A DNA stretch of 64,000 nt. Origin: Hygrophila difformis. Lineage: Eukaryota; Streptophyta; Magnoliopsida; Lamiales; Acanthaceae. The notes under the pieces are model-generated. The model worked only from the letters and a program-made list of their open reading frames with translations, was not told the DNA's origin and made no database searches. The DNA lies in contig JAOANR010000012.1 in the NCBI GenBank assembly GCA_030278955.1, positions 1,081,858 to 1,145,857 of the forward strand. The letters run 5' to 3'. Position 1 is the stretch's first letter; each line of letters starts with the position of its first letter. The translations under genes were made by a program, and so were the position numbers. Positions 1 through 9,303 of the stretch are shown here, one piece after another.

Positions 1-1359
1 GTTTGTTTCTATATTTTGTATCCGATTTGATCTTTACAATCTAAATGAAAGTTGTAGATAATCATGTCTAGTATATGTGGTTAAAATTTCAGAATTTTTG
101 GAGTCCATTTGATATGTCAAAAAGCCAATTTTCCGAACTGTGTCAAACCTGAGTCCGGACAGATTTCTGTTTGCATAATGAAATCGATTTTTGACATGTT
201 TCCTCAACTTATTTCGAAAAAGTTAAAAGTTAAAACACGAAAGTTGTTCGTTAGGGTGTTTTGCATAAACTGTGAAGTTTTCAGATTTTTCGGACTTAAA
301 CCAAATTTTTAAATTGAAAAGGCGCAAACTGTGACGCCAAGATACTTTTAAATCGAAGGATTTTGAAATTTTGAAACGAACGATCAAAGATTTGAAATAC
401 GATACATCTATACTTTTGAAAAACCCCGATACATTAAATCTAAACGATACATGAGATACTTGGTGGAGGGTGAGTGCTCTGCAGGGTGCCCCTCTAGCCT
501 TTCTCTTCGGGCCTATAATGGACGAGAGAATTTGATGAGATATTGCGCCAATCGGCGGGAGAAACATGGCCTACTCTCTCGGGTTGTCCGTATGGATTTC
601 TCGAGGCTCCGGAGTGGTACTGGGTATGGCAGATACGGCTGCGGCCGCCGGATCACCGGCTAAACGAGATACTTACGAAACGGCTGTGGCCGCCGGATCA
701 CCGGCTATACAAAACATTGAGAAATGGTTACGTAACGGGGGAAAATAAAAGATTTAATATTTTTGAGTATTTATTTATTTATGCATGCCTTTAAATTATG
801 CATTTAAATTATGTCTTTAAATTTCATATCATGACTAAATGGTTATTGTGGATTAAATGCATGTTCAAGTACACAATTAAAATTATTATTTCCTTTAATT
901 TTGTGAATGCATGATAGGAGTGGAATTTTAAATTATCTAATTAAATCCCTTTATTGCTATGTTAGGATCGACTTACTCAGTATTTTATATACTGATAAAA
1001 TTGTTGTTTTCTCTTTTCCTTTCAGAGTATGAAGATAATGCATGAGCATATGCATTGGGGGATGGAAAAACTTAAACATTGCTTTTATTGCTTTTATGAT
1101 ACTTGCATAACGGGCATCTAAATCCCGAGTTTTGGCCATGTCGGCCCACTTTACATTTTTTTCCGCTGCGATATATTATTACTACTATGTGTGTGGATGA
1201 TACTTAATATTATTTTTAAATAGATTCCGGACTTGTTTTTAAACCTTTTTGCAATACCTATAGCCTTGCATCTCTTTGGCAAGCTCGGAGAATCCGTGTC
1301 TTGCTAGAGAGATGTGGCGGTGACATCCCGGCCTGAGTTATCAAATCCGGGGTGTTACA
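1..1359 (+). repeat. A1 5' LTR (3' portion)
   Basis: Nearly identical to the distal half of the LTR at 5948-8436. It contains degenerate ~180-bp repeats (cores near 40-120 and 220-300), two GC-rich units with GCGGCCGCCGG at about 637-705, a run of TTTAAATTATG-like units near 790-830, and a TTACTCAG element at 973-980. A pyrimidine tract ends in CAG at 1025, a putative splice acceptor. Short ORFs here recur in every A-family LTR and are not genes. Confidence 0.93.
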
Positions 1360-1362
1360 AGT

Positions 1363-1378
1363 TGGTATCTGAGCCCGG
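1363..1378 (+). promoter_or_regulatory. A1 primer-binding site (initiator Met-tRNA)
   Basis: TGGTATCTGAGCCCGG lies 3 nt after the LTR end. It matches the TGGTATCAGAGC primer site used by plant LTR elements except for one A-to-T change, which may weaken priming. Confidence 0.85.
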
Positions 1379-1818
1379 AATATTTTAAAGCTACTATTAT
1401 TATTATTTTAAAATATTTTGAGCTAAGTATTATTTTTAAATTTATTATTATCATTATTAATTTTTTTTTTAAGACTACTAGTGTTATTTATTTTAGCCCA
1501 AAATTTGAGCCCAAAAATTTTCCTATCCAATTAGTATAATATTTTGAGCCCAAAGGGGGTTAAACTATTTTGACCCAATAATTATTTATTATAAGCCCAA
1601 CTATTTCGGCCCAAATACCTATGCTTTTATTTCTTAAGTCCAAATTATTTTTGGCCAGTATAGAGGCCCAACTTTTTAAATCCACGATTAAATCTAAAAA
1701 TACATTAAAACTTATTTTTGGGGGGATTGCATATGCATATTCATGTAGATTTAAATTCCTGCATCTCTTGACTTTTATTCGAAACATGACCTGACTCTAA
1801 CCTTCTTGCTGACATTAG

Positions 1819-2325
1819 ATGGCCGCCCCAAACGCGAACATGATCAACCTACTAATGAGGTTGATTGAGGCGTACCTCGAATCTCCTCAAAACGTGAACA
1901 ACTTGGGAGCTAACCTGGGTCACCTAACTAATCTGGGCCAAGCAGGACATCAAGATATAACCCAACTCCAAATCCAAATCAATGAACTCCAGACCCGCGA
2001 GACTGAACTTCGGACCCAGATGGACGACGTAGAGACCGAAGTAGGGGTCGTGGGACATCAACTGCATCATCTGAAGGACGATCTACTTCCACCTGCCCCT
2101 CTCGACCTGGGGACTCCTCCCGCAGCTAGCCCCGTAGTTGATCCTGACGCTGTCCCTACAGCCGCCCAACCTTCAGTTGTCGTCGTTGATCCTGCCCCGG
2201 CCGCTGGGCCCAATTGGCCAGCAAGCCCAGTATTCCATGGACCCCTTGGCTGGGGTACCGTTGAGGAGTCGAGTGATGAGGATGATCCCATGGAGGACCC
2301 AACCACCTACACTCCCTCAGCTTAG
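1819..2325 (+). CDS. small coiled-coil protein with acidic tail, A1 ORF1
   Basis: 168 aa, first ORF after the primer site. No family recognised. The first half is rich in N, L and Q with heptad-like spacing (residues ~50-95), predicted coiled coil. Then a Pro/Ala-rich linker and an acidic end carrying SSDEDDPMED. A2 encodes a 129-aa relative in the same place (35209-35598) that keeps both ends: MAxPNxNMxNL at the N terminus with AYLESxQ, and SSDEDDPxED at the C terminus, while the middle has diverged. That pattern argues for a real protein. It sits where Tat/Ogre elements carry an extra ORF before gag, but this is a Tekay-like element. A conserved AATAAA-containing stretch follows (about 2430-2450). 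Function unknown; a role in particle assembly or RNA binding is only a guess. Confidence 0.6.
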   Translation: MAAPNANMINLLMRLIEAYLESPQNVNNLGANLGHLTNLGQAGHQDITQLQIQINELQTRETELRTQMDDVETEVGVVGHQLHHLKDDLLPPAPLDLGTPPAASPVVDPDAVPTAAQPSVVVVDPAPAAGPNWPASPVFHGPLGWGTVEESSDEDDPMEDPTTYTPSA

Positions 2326-2808
2326 AGACCTTTTATCGCATTCTTTCTACTATTACCGTTCCTATTTTCCGAGCTATTCCTATCCTTGTGATCCCTACAG
2401 CTTGTATCAAATAACGTTTTCTATTGAGCAATAAAAATACAAGCATTTATGTTATATTCTATTTCCATTATCCATAGGGCCCACATACATATATATATGC
2501 ACATATTTCAAACCCGCCTTCCATATCCAAACGTATGGTGAGGGACTCAACAGAATAAAGGAACAAGGTATTAATAAGCAAACAACACATATAAATGTCA
2601 ATCAAACGGGAGTACCTCGAACCCTAAACCCTGAAATCCCAAGTCATCAATTAACCGCAATCCTAGAGTTAACAACCGAAATAGATAATCATGGAGTAAC
2701 ACCACAAAAGCACAAACTACAAAACACAGAAATGGAAACCATCGTCTTACAGTCTCATAAGGAAACTACTTCTACTACGCACCCCAAGAGTACCGTAAAA
2801 ATGAAGGG
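2326..2808. other. A1 internal spacer between ORF1 and the antisense gene
   Basis: Non-coding. It has a polyadenylation-like AATAAA near 2431 that is shared with A2, a short TA-rich run near 2489-2500 and a telomere-like ACCCTAAACCCTG at about 2622. It would hold the 3' UTRs of the converging ORF1 and antisense transcripts. Confidence 0.5.
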
Positions 2809-4143
2809 TCACTGATCAGGAGGCGGGAACTGGCGACGCATGTAGTCGTCCATCTGACGCATGTAGCCATACATGTCAGTCATGGTGGCCTGCTGCTCCG
2901 CCTGTCTCATAGTGAGCGTGTCCATACGATCCTGATAGAGATCCATCCTAGCATCCAAGGCATCGTAACGAGCCTGCCCAGCTGTAAACCCGGCATCTAT
3001 ACTGACACGCATCTCCTGCATCATCTGGAGCATCTGCGTCATGTCCTGACCCTGCGGTGGAACCCCACCCTGCTGTGGAACCACAGGAGGAGGAGGTGGC
3101 CGCTCTGGAGGAACAACTAAGATCAAACCACCATCCTCAGGCTGCGGGTGCAGTATAGCCCGAGGCGCTCCACGACGCAAAGTGCTGCGCCGGGCGGCAT
3201 AAGACGGAATACGGTAGTGCTCACCTGGAGCTAAAGGATAGGGGTCCGTCTCGGGAGACGTGCGGATCCCCTGGGCAGCGCATAGCCCACAAATGAGGTG
3301 TGCATGAGTGATCACCCTACTCCCTTGCCCCCGTCGTAAACCCCTCAAGTTGTCCGCAATGCACGCGCCCACATTTATCCGACCGCCTCGTGCGATAAAG
3401 CAGATAGTCTCAAAGACATGATCTATGACGATATGACTCCGGGTGATCGGCCGAATGCGTCCTAACCAAAGCTGAGCAAGTACACGCCAAGGAGCATCCA
3501 AAGACGTCAGTCGTAGCTCGTGAGGGTATCCAGTCCGCGGGGGTACCTCGGTACACAAGACACCCCAGGCAGGAGCATAAACCCGTCCCTCTGGCTGTGG
3601 TTGGAACGCGCCATCATCTGGAAGGCCGAAATAGATGTTGATCGCCCGAGCACTGAAGTCTAGGTAGTGACCACGAACCCAGACTCGAGAAAGGTCGTCG
3701 TCTACCCCAAGGCCGCTGATGTTGGCGATAACCTCCATAGCTAGATAGCCGGAGGCAACGCCGTCGGGATGACGTGCAAGACCGGTCCACTGGAGATGCC
3801 CCAAAAGTGCACTGATCCGGTCATCGCCCATATGATCGGGGAACAAGCCTCGCTCGGGAACGTAAGCCCTCTTTCGACGAAGCTCGTCGAAGTAGAAGTC
3901 CTGGGCGGCCATCGTCGAAAAACGGAACCTATCATGCCGGCGAGGACGCACCTCGTCAGGGAGATCTCTGAGCCTCGACACCCGCTCCTCGTCCTCCTCG
4001 GACTCACTGTCGTCACTGTCGTCAATATCCGGCATCACCGGAGCGGCAGTGCTAGGGCCGGCTGCATCACGTCGGGTAGCTCGTCTCTTGGCCCCCGGAA
4101 GGACCATAAGGAACGCCAAGATGAACCATAGGAAAAGCAACAT
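2809..4143 (-). CDS. antisense gene inside A1; putative plant transposon-protein domain
   Basis: Open frame runs 4164-2809. I place the start at the ATG at 4143 because a good splice acceptor (CAG at 4147-4145) sits just before it, giving 444 aa. Features in order: a hydrophobic N terminus (FLWFILAFLMVLPG, possible signal or membrane segment), a basic then very acidic Ser/Asp/Glu stretch, a globular region of about 180 aa, a Pro-rich segment, and a C-terminal Met/Gln-rich coiled coil. The globular part (DFYFDELRR.., WVRGHYLDFSARAINIYFGL) resembles the 'putative plant transposon protein' domain (I believe Pfam Transposase_32) seen in retroelement accessory ORFs. Antisense genes are known in some plant gypsy elements such as Grande. 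No frameshifts, so probably recently functional. Function unknown; domain name recalled, not searched. Confidence 0.65.
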   Translation of the reverse strand: MLLFLWFILAFLMVLPGAKRRATRRDAAGPSTAAPVMPDIDDSDDSESEEDEERVSRLRDLPDEVRPRRHDRFRFSTMAAQDFYFDELRRKRAYVPERGLFPDHMGDDRISALLGHLQWTGLARHPDGVASGYLAMEVIANISGLGVDDDLSRVWVRGHYLDFSARAINIYFGLPDDGAFQPQPEGRVYAPAWGVLCTEVPPRTGYPHELRLTSLDAPWRVLAQLWLGRIRPITRSHIVIDHVFETICFIARGGRINVGACIADNLRGLRRGQGSRVITHAHLICGLCAAQGIRTSPETDPYPLAPGEHYRIPSYAARRSTLRRGAPRAILHPQPEDGGLILVVPPERPPPPPVVPQQGGVPPQGQDMTQMLQMMQEMRVSIDAGFTAGQARYDALDARMDLYQDRMDTLTMRQAEQQATMTDMYGYMRQMDDYMRRQFPPPDQ

Positions 4144-4144
4144 C

Positions 4145-4990
4145 CTGCGAACACCCAATATCAAGGGTAAGGCTAATTTTCAACACATTAATTCACAAGC
4201 AAAAATACATAAAGACATCATAAATATAAAGTTCCAACAGGGAAAATCTAGGAGGGATTCAGACCCAAAAGTTTATCAATACATATTGGGAGAGAATCAA
4301 ACCAAGGAATGTGCCCAGATAAATTCAAAAACCCATTGTGGCGTTCCGTCGAACACCTTATGTGCGCAATAAATTAAGTTCAAAAATTTGTTTGTAAACA
4401 CGTGGCAATTAACCACAAAACCAGACAATTGCTTGAACAACAAATCATAATCACAGGTGTCAACAAACAACACTAACGAAACCACTTTCACACCAATAAC
4501 ACCAACAAAATCGAAAATTTCATGGTTCCCCTAAAAATCCAAGTCCTAGCAGGAAGTTCCACAACTTAGGCATATATATTCATACCAATACTTCCTAAAC
4601 AATAGAAATGGCACCAAAGTACTACATAAACTCACTAATTCGCAAGAATTAAGCCGGAAATTTCAAAACCCCAATTTGCATGCCAAAACCCTAATTTCAC
4701 AATTCAACCAAATTCTAACAAATCAAGGCATAAAACTTGAAATTGGCAAGTGAAATTAGAAGATACATACCTCACAAAGAGAAATCGAAGTCGGAACTAG
4801 GAGAATCTGAGCACGATAGGACGGGTTTGAGAGGAAGATGAGAGGAATTTCGGAAGGGGAGAGGAAGAACCGGCTCGCGTGGGGCGCGAGCCCTATTTCT
4901 TCACCCTGGGGGCGCCGCGCGGTGGCCGCGCGCTAAACCCCCAAAACCCGCCCGGACCCCGCGCGGGTCACCAAAAAAAAATATATTTAT
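4145..4990 (-). promoter_or_regulatory. putative promoter, leader and 5' intron of the A1 antisense gene
   Basis: Read on the minus strand: an AATAAATATATT TATA-like stretch near 4990-4978, a GC-rich segment (4975-4880) resembling the GC island in the LTR U3 regions, then a donor GAG|GTATGT with its first G at 4770 and an acceptor CAG ending at 4145. This would remove a 626-nt AT-rich intron directly before the start codon. Splicing and transcription are inferred. Confidence 0.4.
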
Positions 4991-5047
4991 TTCTCCTTTC
5001 CTACGTATTTACCCCTCCTCTGCCCTACGAAATACGAGTGGACGCAA

Positions 5048-5663
5048 ATGTCGAAGCCCATTGAGCTGGGAAGAGGGCGAGAGGACTATGGTGATTGGAC
5101 CGCAACCTGTTAAGGACGTGGCTCAACAAGTCAAAATAATCCAAGGAAAGATGAGAGCCGCGCAAGACCGGCAAAAGAGCTATGCCGACGTGAGACGGCA
5201 AGATTTGGAATTCCAAATAGGTGATAAGGTCATGTTAAAGGTATCACCGATGAAGGGTGTGATGCGCTTTGGCAAGCGGGGAAAATTGAGCCCACGGTAC
5301 ATAGGACCATACGAGATCCTAGAAAGAGTGGGGAATCTTGCATACCGACTAGCATTACCGCCACAATTTGCTCGTGTCCACGACGTGTTCCACGTCTCGC
5401 AACTGAAGAAATACGTCCATGATCCGACCCACATACTCCAACCGGAGGAAATTGAGTTGGACGATGACTTAAGCTACGAAGAAATTCCGGTGCGAATACT
5501 CGACAAGAAGGAGAGGGTAACAAGGAATAAGACCGTGAGAATGGTCTAGGTTCTTTGGTCTAACCACAAAGCCGAGACGGCAACGTGGGAGCTAGAAGCA
5601 GACATGAAGGATCGTTACCCAACCCTATTCCAAGACGGTGCGACAACAGTTATGGGGACATAA
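5048..5663 (+). pseudogene. integrase C-terminus plus chromodomain remnant (A1)
   Basis: An open frame from about 5048 to 5549 matches the end of Tekay/Del-type pol: the KCRSPLSW segment after the integrase core, the basic DVRRQDLEFQIGDKVML region, GPYEIL, and VHDVFHVSQLKKYV. A TAG at 5547-5549 interrupts the chromodomain where A2 has Lys. The frame then continues (LWSNHKAETATWELEADM) to a natural TAA at 5661-5663 inside a hairpin. Upstream pol is gone; the breakpoint is near 5045. The chromodomain normally steers integration to modified histones; here it is broken. About 97% similar by eye to the A2 copy at 22010-22613. Confidence 0.85.
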
Positions 5664-5688
5664 CTGTAATCTTAAGAGGGGGAGGATG
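5646..5688 (+). promoter_or_regulatory. hairpin plus 'ghost' polypurine tract, module 1 (A1)
   Basis: Hairpin 5646-5667 has stem ACAGTTATG/CATAACTGT with a GGGA loop and contains the pol stop codon. A polypurine tract (CTTAAGAGGGGGAGGATG) and a TGTGACAACCCG LTR-like start follow. It does not border the present LTR, so it looks like an abandoned LTR boundary. Confidence 0.6.
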
Positions 5689-5763
5689 TGACAACCCGAG
5701 TATTTCTGAATATGTTGTACGAATACTTTGTACCCCAAATAAAAAAATTTAAATTGTTTTGAA

Positions 5764-5799
5764 CTACGTAATGACTTGATCCCTTCACGGGGTACGTAG
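5764..5799 (+). promoter_or_regulatory. conserved imperfect stem-loop between the two polypurine modules
   Basis: Outer stem CTACGT (5764-5769) pairs with ACGTAG (5794-5799), and inner stem ATCCC pairs with GGGGT around a TTCAC loop. The same block occurs in A2 (21874-21909), B (16080-16115), C (29325-29360), E (41910-41945, degraded) and F (52500-52535). Function unknown; a packaging, export or RT signal is possible. Confidence 0.5.
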
Positions 5800-5908
5800 G
5801 CAACTCGGAAATTTCAATTCTGGGTTCAGTCAAATAATAACAAACAACGACACACAATAATACAATCGCCTAATCAAACAATGCCCGAACTCGCGAGAGG
5901 ATGAAGTG

Positions 5909-5947
5909 CAACTTCGAGGATGAAGTTGGTTCTTAAGGGGGGTAGAC
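5909..5947 (+). promoter_or_regulatory. hairpin plus active polypurine tract, module 2 (A1)
   Basis: Hairpin CAACTTCG-AGGA-TGAAGTTG (one G-T pair) lies 7 nt before the purine-rich AAGGGGGGTAGAC, which abuts the LTR start TGTAATACCCG at 5948. This is the plus-strand priming site. Confidence 0.8.
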
Positions 5948-8436
5948 TGTAATACCCGTAAATTTTAGAATATAAAAATAGGAATTAATCCAATAGGAAA
6001 GAAAGTTTTGTTTCCGAGAACCCATAAACTCGGAAATGCTCGGAAATCAAAAGACGACGATTTAGAACCCGACGGACCTAAACTTAAGATTTCAGACGTG
6101 AAATCGAATTAAGTCGGAATAAATTTATGATGAGAAGCATAATCCGAAAATGACCCGGAGAATCGAGCGCGAAAACGTGGAAGGATAGAAGTCCGAAAGA
6201 GAGGAGAAAAAGACCCGACGGATCGGATCGCACGGACCCGCCCGGACCGCAGTCCAGGCGGGGACCGCGCGCTGGCCGGGCGGGGTTTGGCCAAAAGGCG
6301 CGCCAACCCCGCGTGGCTCTACAGGTTTTGGCAACTTGCGCGTTTTCGGCGATTTCTTACCATAATTCGACCCCCCGACTTTGGAAAGTGGATTTTGAGC
6401 GGGGGAAGGAGTATTAGGTCGTGGGAGGGTTGTCTCCACCCCATTTTGCAGCCTCCAAAACCCTCCCAATTGACTCTCAAACTCTCCCAAGCCGAAACAC
6501 TTTCCGACGACTTCCCGACGACTTTCCGATCACTTCCCGGCGACGAAAACCGATGGAGAAGGCGTGGAATACAAGGTCCCTAGTGTTCTAATCTGTGGTA
6601 AGTCGTTCATAGATTTCCATTTAAGTTTTTGAACCCGAAAACTCGATCTAACATTGGATTTCTTCGTCCGATTAGAAATCGTGGCCAAAGTCGGAAGCTT
6701 GACGTTGAGGAGATCCGTTCGTAGCAATTTAGACGAGCCAGCGACCTTAGGACGACCAAAACTCCCTATCACTTTAAGTTGAGCCTTCCATATCAATACG
6801 GGTGATTTAGGGGCGTCCGGTATAGGCGTAATGTAACGAAACGTAAAAATCGAAATTAAAAACCCCAACGTGCGCAGTTTCTGTAATCGGCCTAAAACTC
6901 ATATTTCGGGGATTCAATCTGAGAAACTCAAAACTAGACTTTTAATCCTAACACATAAATCTAGGTTGTGTAAAAATTTCAGACATTTTCGTTAACGTTT
7001 GCTATTTTAAATCGCATCAAAAAGAAACTGTTTTGACAAAACGTGTTGAAATCTGCCTATGAACATGTTCGAACTTAGTGAGTTTGTTTCTATATTTTGT
7101 AGTCCGATTTGATCTTTACAATCTAAATGAAAGTTGTAGATAATCATGTCTAGTATATGTGGTTAAAAGTTCAGAATTTTTGGAGTCCATTTGATATGTC
7201 AAAAAGCCAATTTTCCGAACTGTGTCAAACCTGAGTCCGGACAGATTTCTGTTTGCATAATAAAATCGATTTTTGACATGTTTCCTCAACTTATTTCGAA
7301 AAAGTTAAAACACGAAAGTTGTTCGTTAGGGTGTTTTGCATAAACTGTGAAGTTTTCAGATTTTTTGGACTTAAACCGAATTTTTAAATTGAAAAGGCGC
7401 AAACTGTGACGCCAAGATACTTTTAAATCGAAGGATTTTGAAATTTTGAAACGAACGATCAAATATTTGAAATACGATACATCTATACTTTTGAAAAACC
7501 CCGATACATTAAATCTAAACGATACATGAGATACTTGGTGGAGGGTGAGTGCTCTGCAGGGTGCCCCTCTAGCCTTTCTCTTCGGGCCTATAATGGACGA
7601 GAGAATTTGATGAGATATTGCGCCAATCGGCGGGAGAAACATGGCCTACTCTCTCGGGTTGTCCGTATGGATTTCTCGAGGCTCCGGAGTGGTACTGGGT
7701 ATGGCAGATACGGCTGCGGCCGCCGGATCACCGGCTAAACGAGATACTTACGAAACGGCTGCGGCCGCCGGATCACCGGCTATACAAAACACTGAGAAAT
7801 GGTTACGTAACGGGGGAAAATAAAAGATTTAATATTTTTGAGTATTTATTTATTTATGCATGCCTTTAAATTATGCATTTAAATTATGTCTTTAAATTTC
7901 ATATCATGACTAAATGGTTATTGTGGATTAAATGCATGTTCAAGTACACAATTAAAATTATTATTTCCTTTAATTTTGTGAATGCATGATAGGAGTGGAA
8001 TTTTAAATTATCTAATTAAATCCCTTTATTGCTATGTTAGGATCGACTTACTCAGTATTTTATATACTGATAAAATTGTTGTTTTCTCTTTTCCTTTCAG
8101 AGTATGAAGATAATGCATGAGCATATGCATTTGGAGATGGAAAAACTTAAACATTGCTTTTATTGCTTTTATGATACTTGCATAACGGGCATGTAAATCC
8201 CGAGTTTTGGCCATGTCGGCCCACTTTACATTTTTTTTTCCGCTGCGATATATTATTACTACTATGTGTGTGGATGATACTTAATATTATTTTTAAATAG
8301 ATTCCGGACTTGTTTTTAAACCTTTTTGCAATACCTATAGCCTTGCATCTCTTTGGCAAGCTCGGAGAATCCGTGTCTTGCTAGAGAGATGTGGCGGTGA
8401 CATCCCGGCCTGGGTTATCAAATCCGGGGTGTTACA
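5948..8436 (+). repeat. A1 3' LTR (2489 bp)
   Basis: Runs from TGTAATACCCG to CCGGGGTGTTACA. Order: AT-rich start with TATAAAAATA at about 5971, a GC island (6225-6310) with a GGTCCGGGCGG-like motif, a CTTCCGGCGAC-like stretch, donor GTAAGT at 6598, degenerate ~180-bp repeats, one GGGTGAGTGCTC unit (about 7541), two GCGGCCGCCGG units (7712-7780), TTACTCAG (8048), acceptor CAG at 8100, and the shared 3' terminal block. Confidence 0.93.
6598..8100 (+). other. putative intron inside A1 3' LTR
   Basis: Donor TGTG|GTAAGT at 6598 and acceptor TCTTTTCCTTTCAG ending at 8100, with a branch-point-like TTACTCAG 50 nt upstream of the acceptor. Equivalent pairs occur in every family here (see findings). 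In the 5' LTR copy it would remove a 5'-UTR intron before translation. Splicing not demonstrated. Confidence 0.45.
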
Positions 8437-9303
8437 CTCGGGCCGGGCCAAGGGTTGCGGGTCGGGCCTAAAGGTAAGTAATTGGGCTGGGCTATCAAGT
8501 ATTGGACCAAATACACCTTAATTCTTCAACTTGAGCACTTGAGCTCTTATTAATTTGTGGGTCTGCTACCCACTTATTCATCCACTTCAATATAATAACT
8601 CTTCTACAAAATAATATATATTACTTATCTCTATTAATTAAAAACAATTAATTAAATTAATTATGCGTTAATTAATCGGGATGTTACACCATCTCAGATG
8701 TATCAAACCGAATTGGCAAACTCATCTTAGATATTCTGTTTATATTAAATAAATAAATAAATAAAGGGGAAAACTAATCAAATTAAATTAATGTAATTAA
8801 ATTGCAGGCGGGCCCCACCCCTATTCATCTTCTTCCCAAATTGGAGGGAATTGCAACAATTGAAAATGAGAAACAGCAGAAAAAATCGGAAACAGACTTC
8901 ATCAAATCCGGCCACCGCTTCCGGCACCGTCGATTCCATCATCTCCTCCGACGAAGACTGCAGTCTCATCCTCAATCACCGCCTGTCGCCGCCCATCTCC
9001 CTCATCCCCTCTCCGGCCATGAAATCTGTCCACAACCACCACCATCTGCTCTCAAATTCCGATCCAGCAGCCCCAAATTAACTCCGGCAGCCCCACCACC
9101 ATCACTTTCGTTGCCACAGCCCTCATTTTGCCAACCCAACTCCGGCCAACTCTCTCCTTTTCAGATTTGTTTCCGGCATCCTTCAACAGCGTCGCATCCT
9201 TCTCCGGTCATATTCGTAGTCTCCGGCCTGCCCTTATCTGGATCCTTCCTTGATCACTACCGCCGGGCCTACTCCGACCAGCTCACTCTCATTCCCCACA
9301 AAC
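8437..9303. other. non-LTR spacer with gene-like C/T-rich stretch
   Basis: 8437-8692 is AT-rich and ends in CGGGATGTTACA, like a worn LTR end. 8693-8805 is AT-rich and ends in a TTAAATTGCAGG acceptor-like site. 8806-9303 is rich in CCGCC/CTCC and open in short frames on the + strand: 8802-9311 (169 aa, Pro/Ser/His-rich) and 8851-9081 (76 aa). Codon-like periodicity is weak and I recognise no product. It could be a captured or broken 5' part of a host gene. It ends abruptly where the E LTR begins. Confidence 0.3.

Larger units (their letters stand above)
1..8436 (+). mobile_element. A1: non-autonomous long-LTR Ty3/gypsy (Tekay-related) element, left end outside window
   Basis: The 5' LTR (1-1359, truncated by the window edge) repeats the distal part of the 3' LTR (5948-8436); position 1 corresponds to about 7082. 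The LTR ends in CCGGGGTGTTACA and is followed by a primer site for initiator Met-tRNA. The internal region (1360-5947) holds a sense coiled-coil ORF, an antisense gene, and a 3' remnant of integrase plus chromodomain, then a polypurine tract. No gag, protease or reverse transcriptase is present, so it would need proteins in trans. Related to A2, which has the same LTR family, the same first ORF and the same pol 3' end. The 5' TSD is outside the window, so the insertion site is unverified. Confidence 0.88.

Noticed and set aside
451..663. 70-aa ORF present in each A-family LTR (also 7526-7738 and, on the minus strand, 12399-12611 and 36733-36945)
   Set aside because: It lies over LTR repeats and GCGGCCGC units and is repeated only because the LTR is; no start context or domain.
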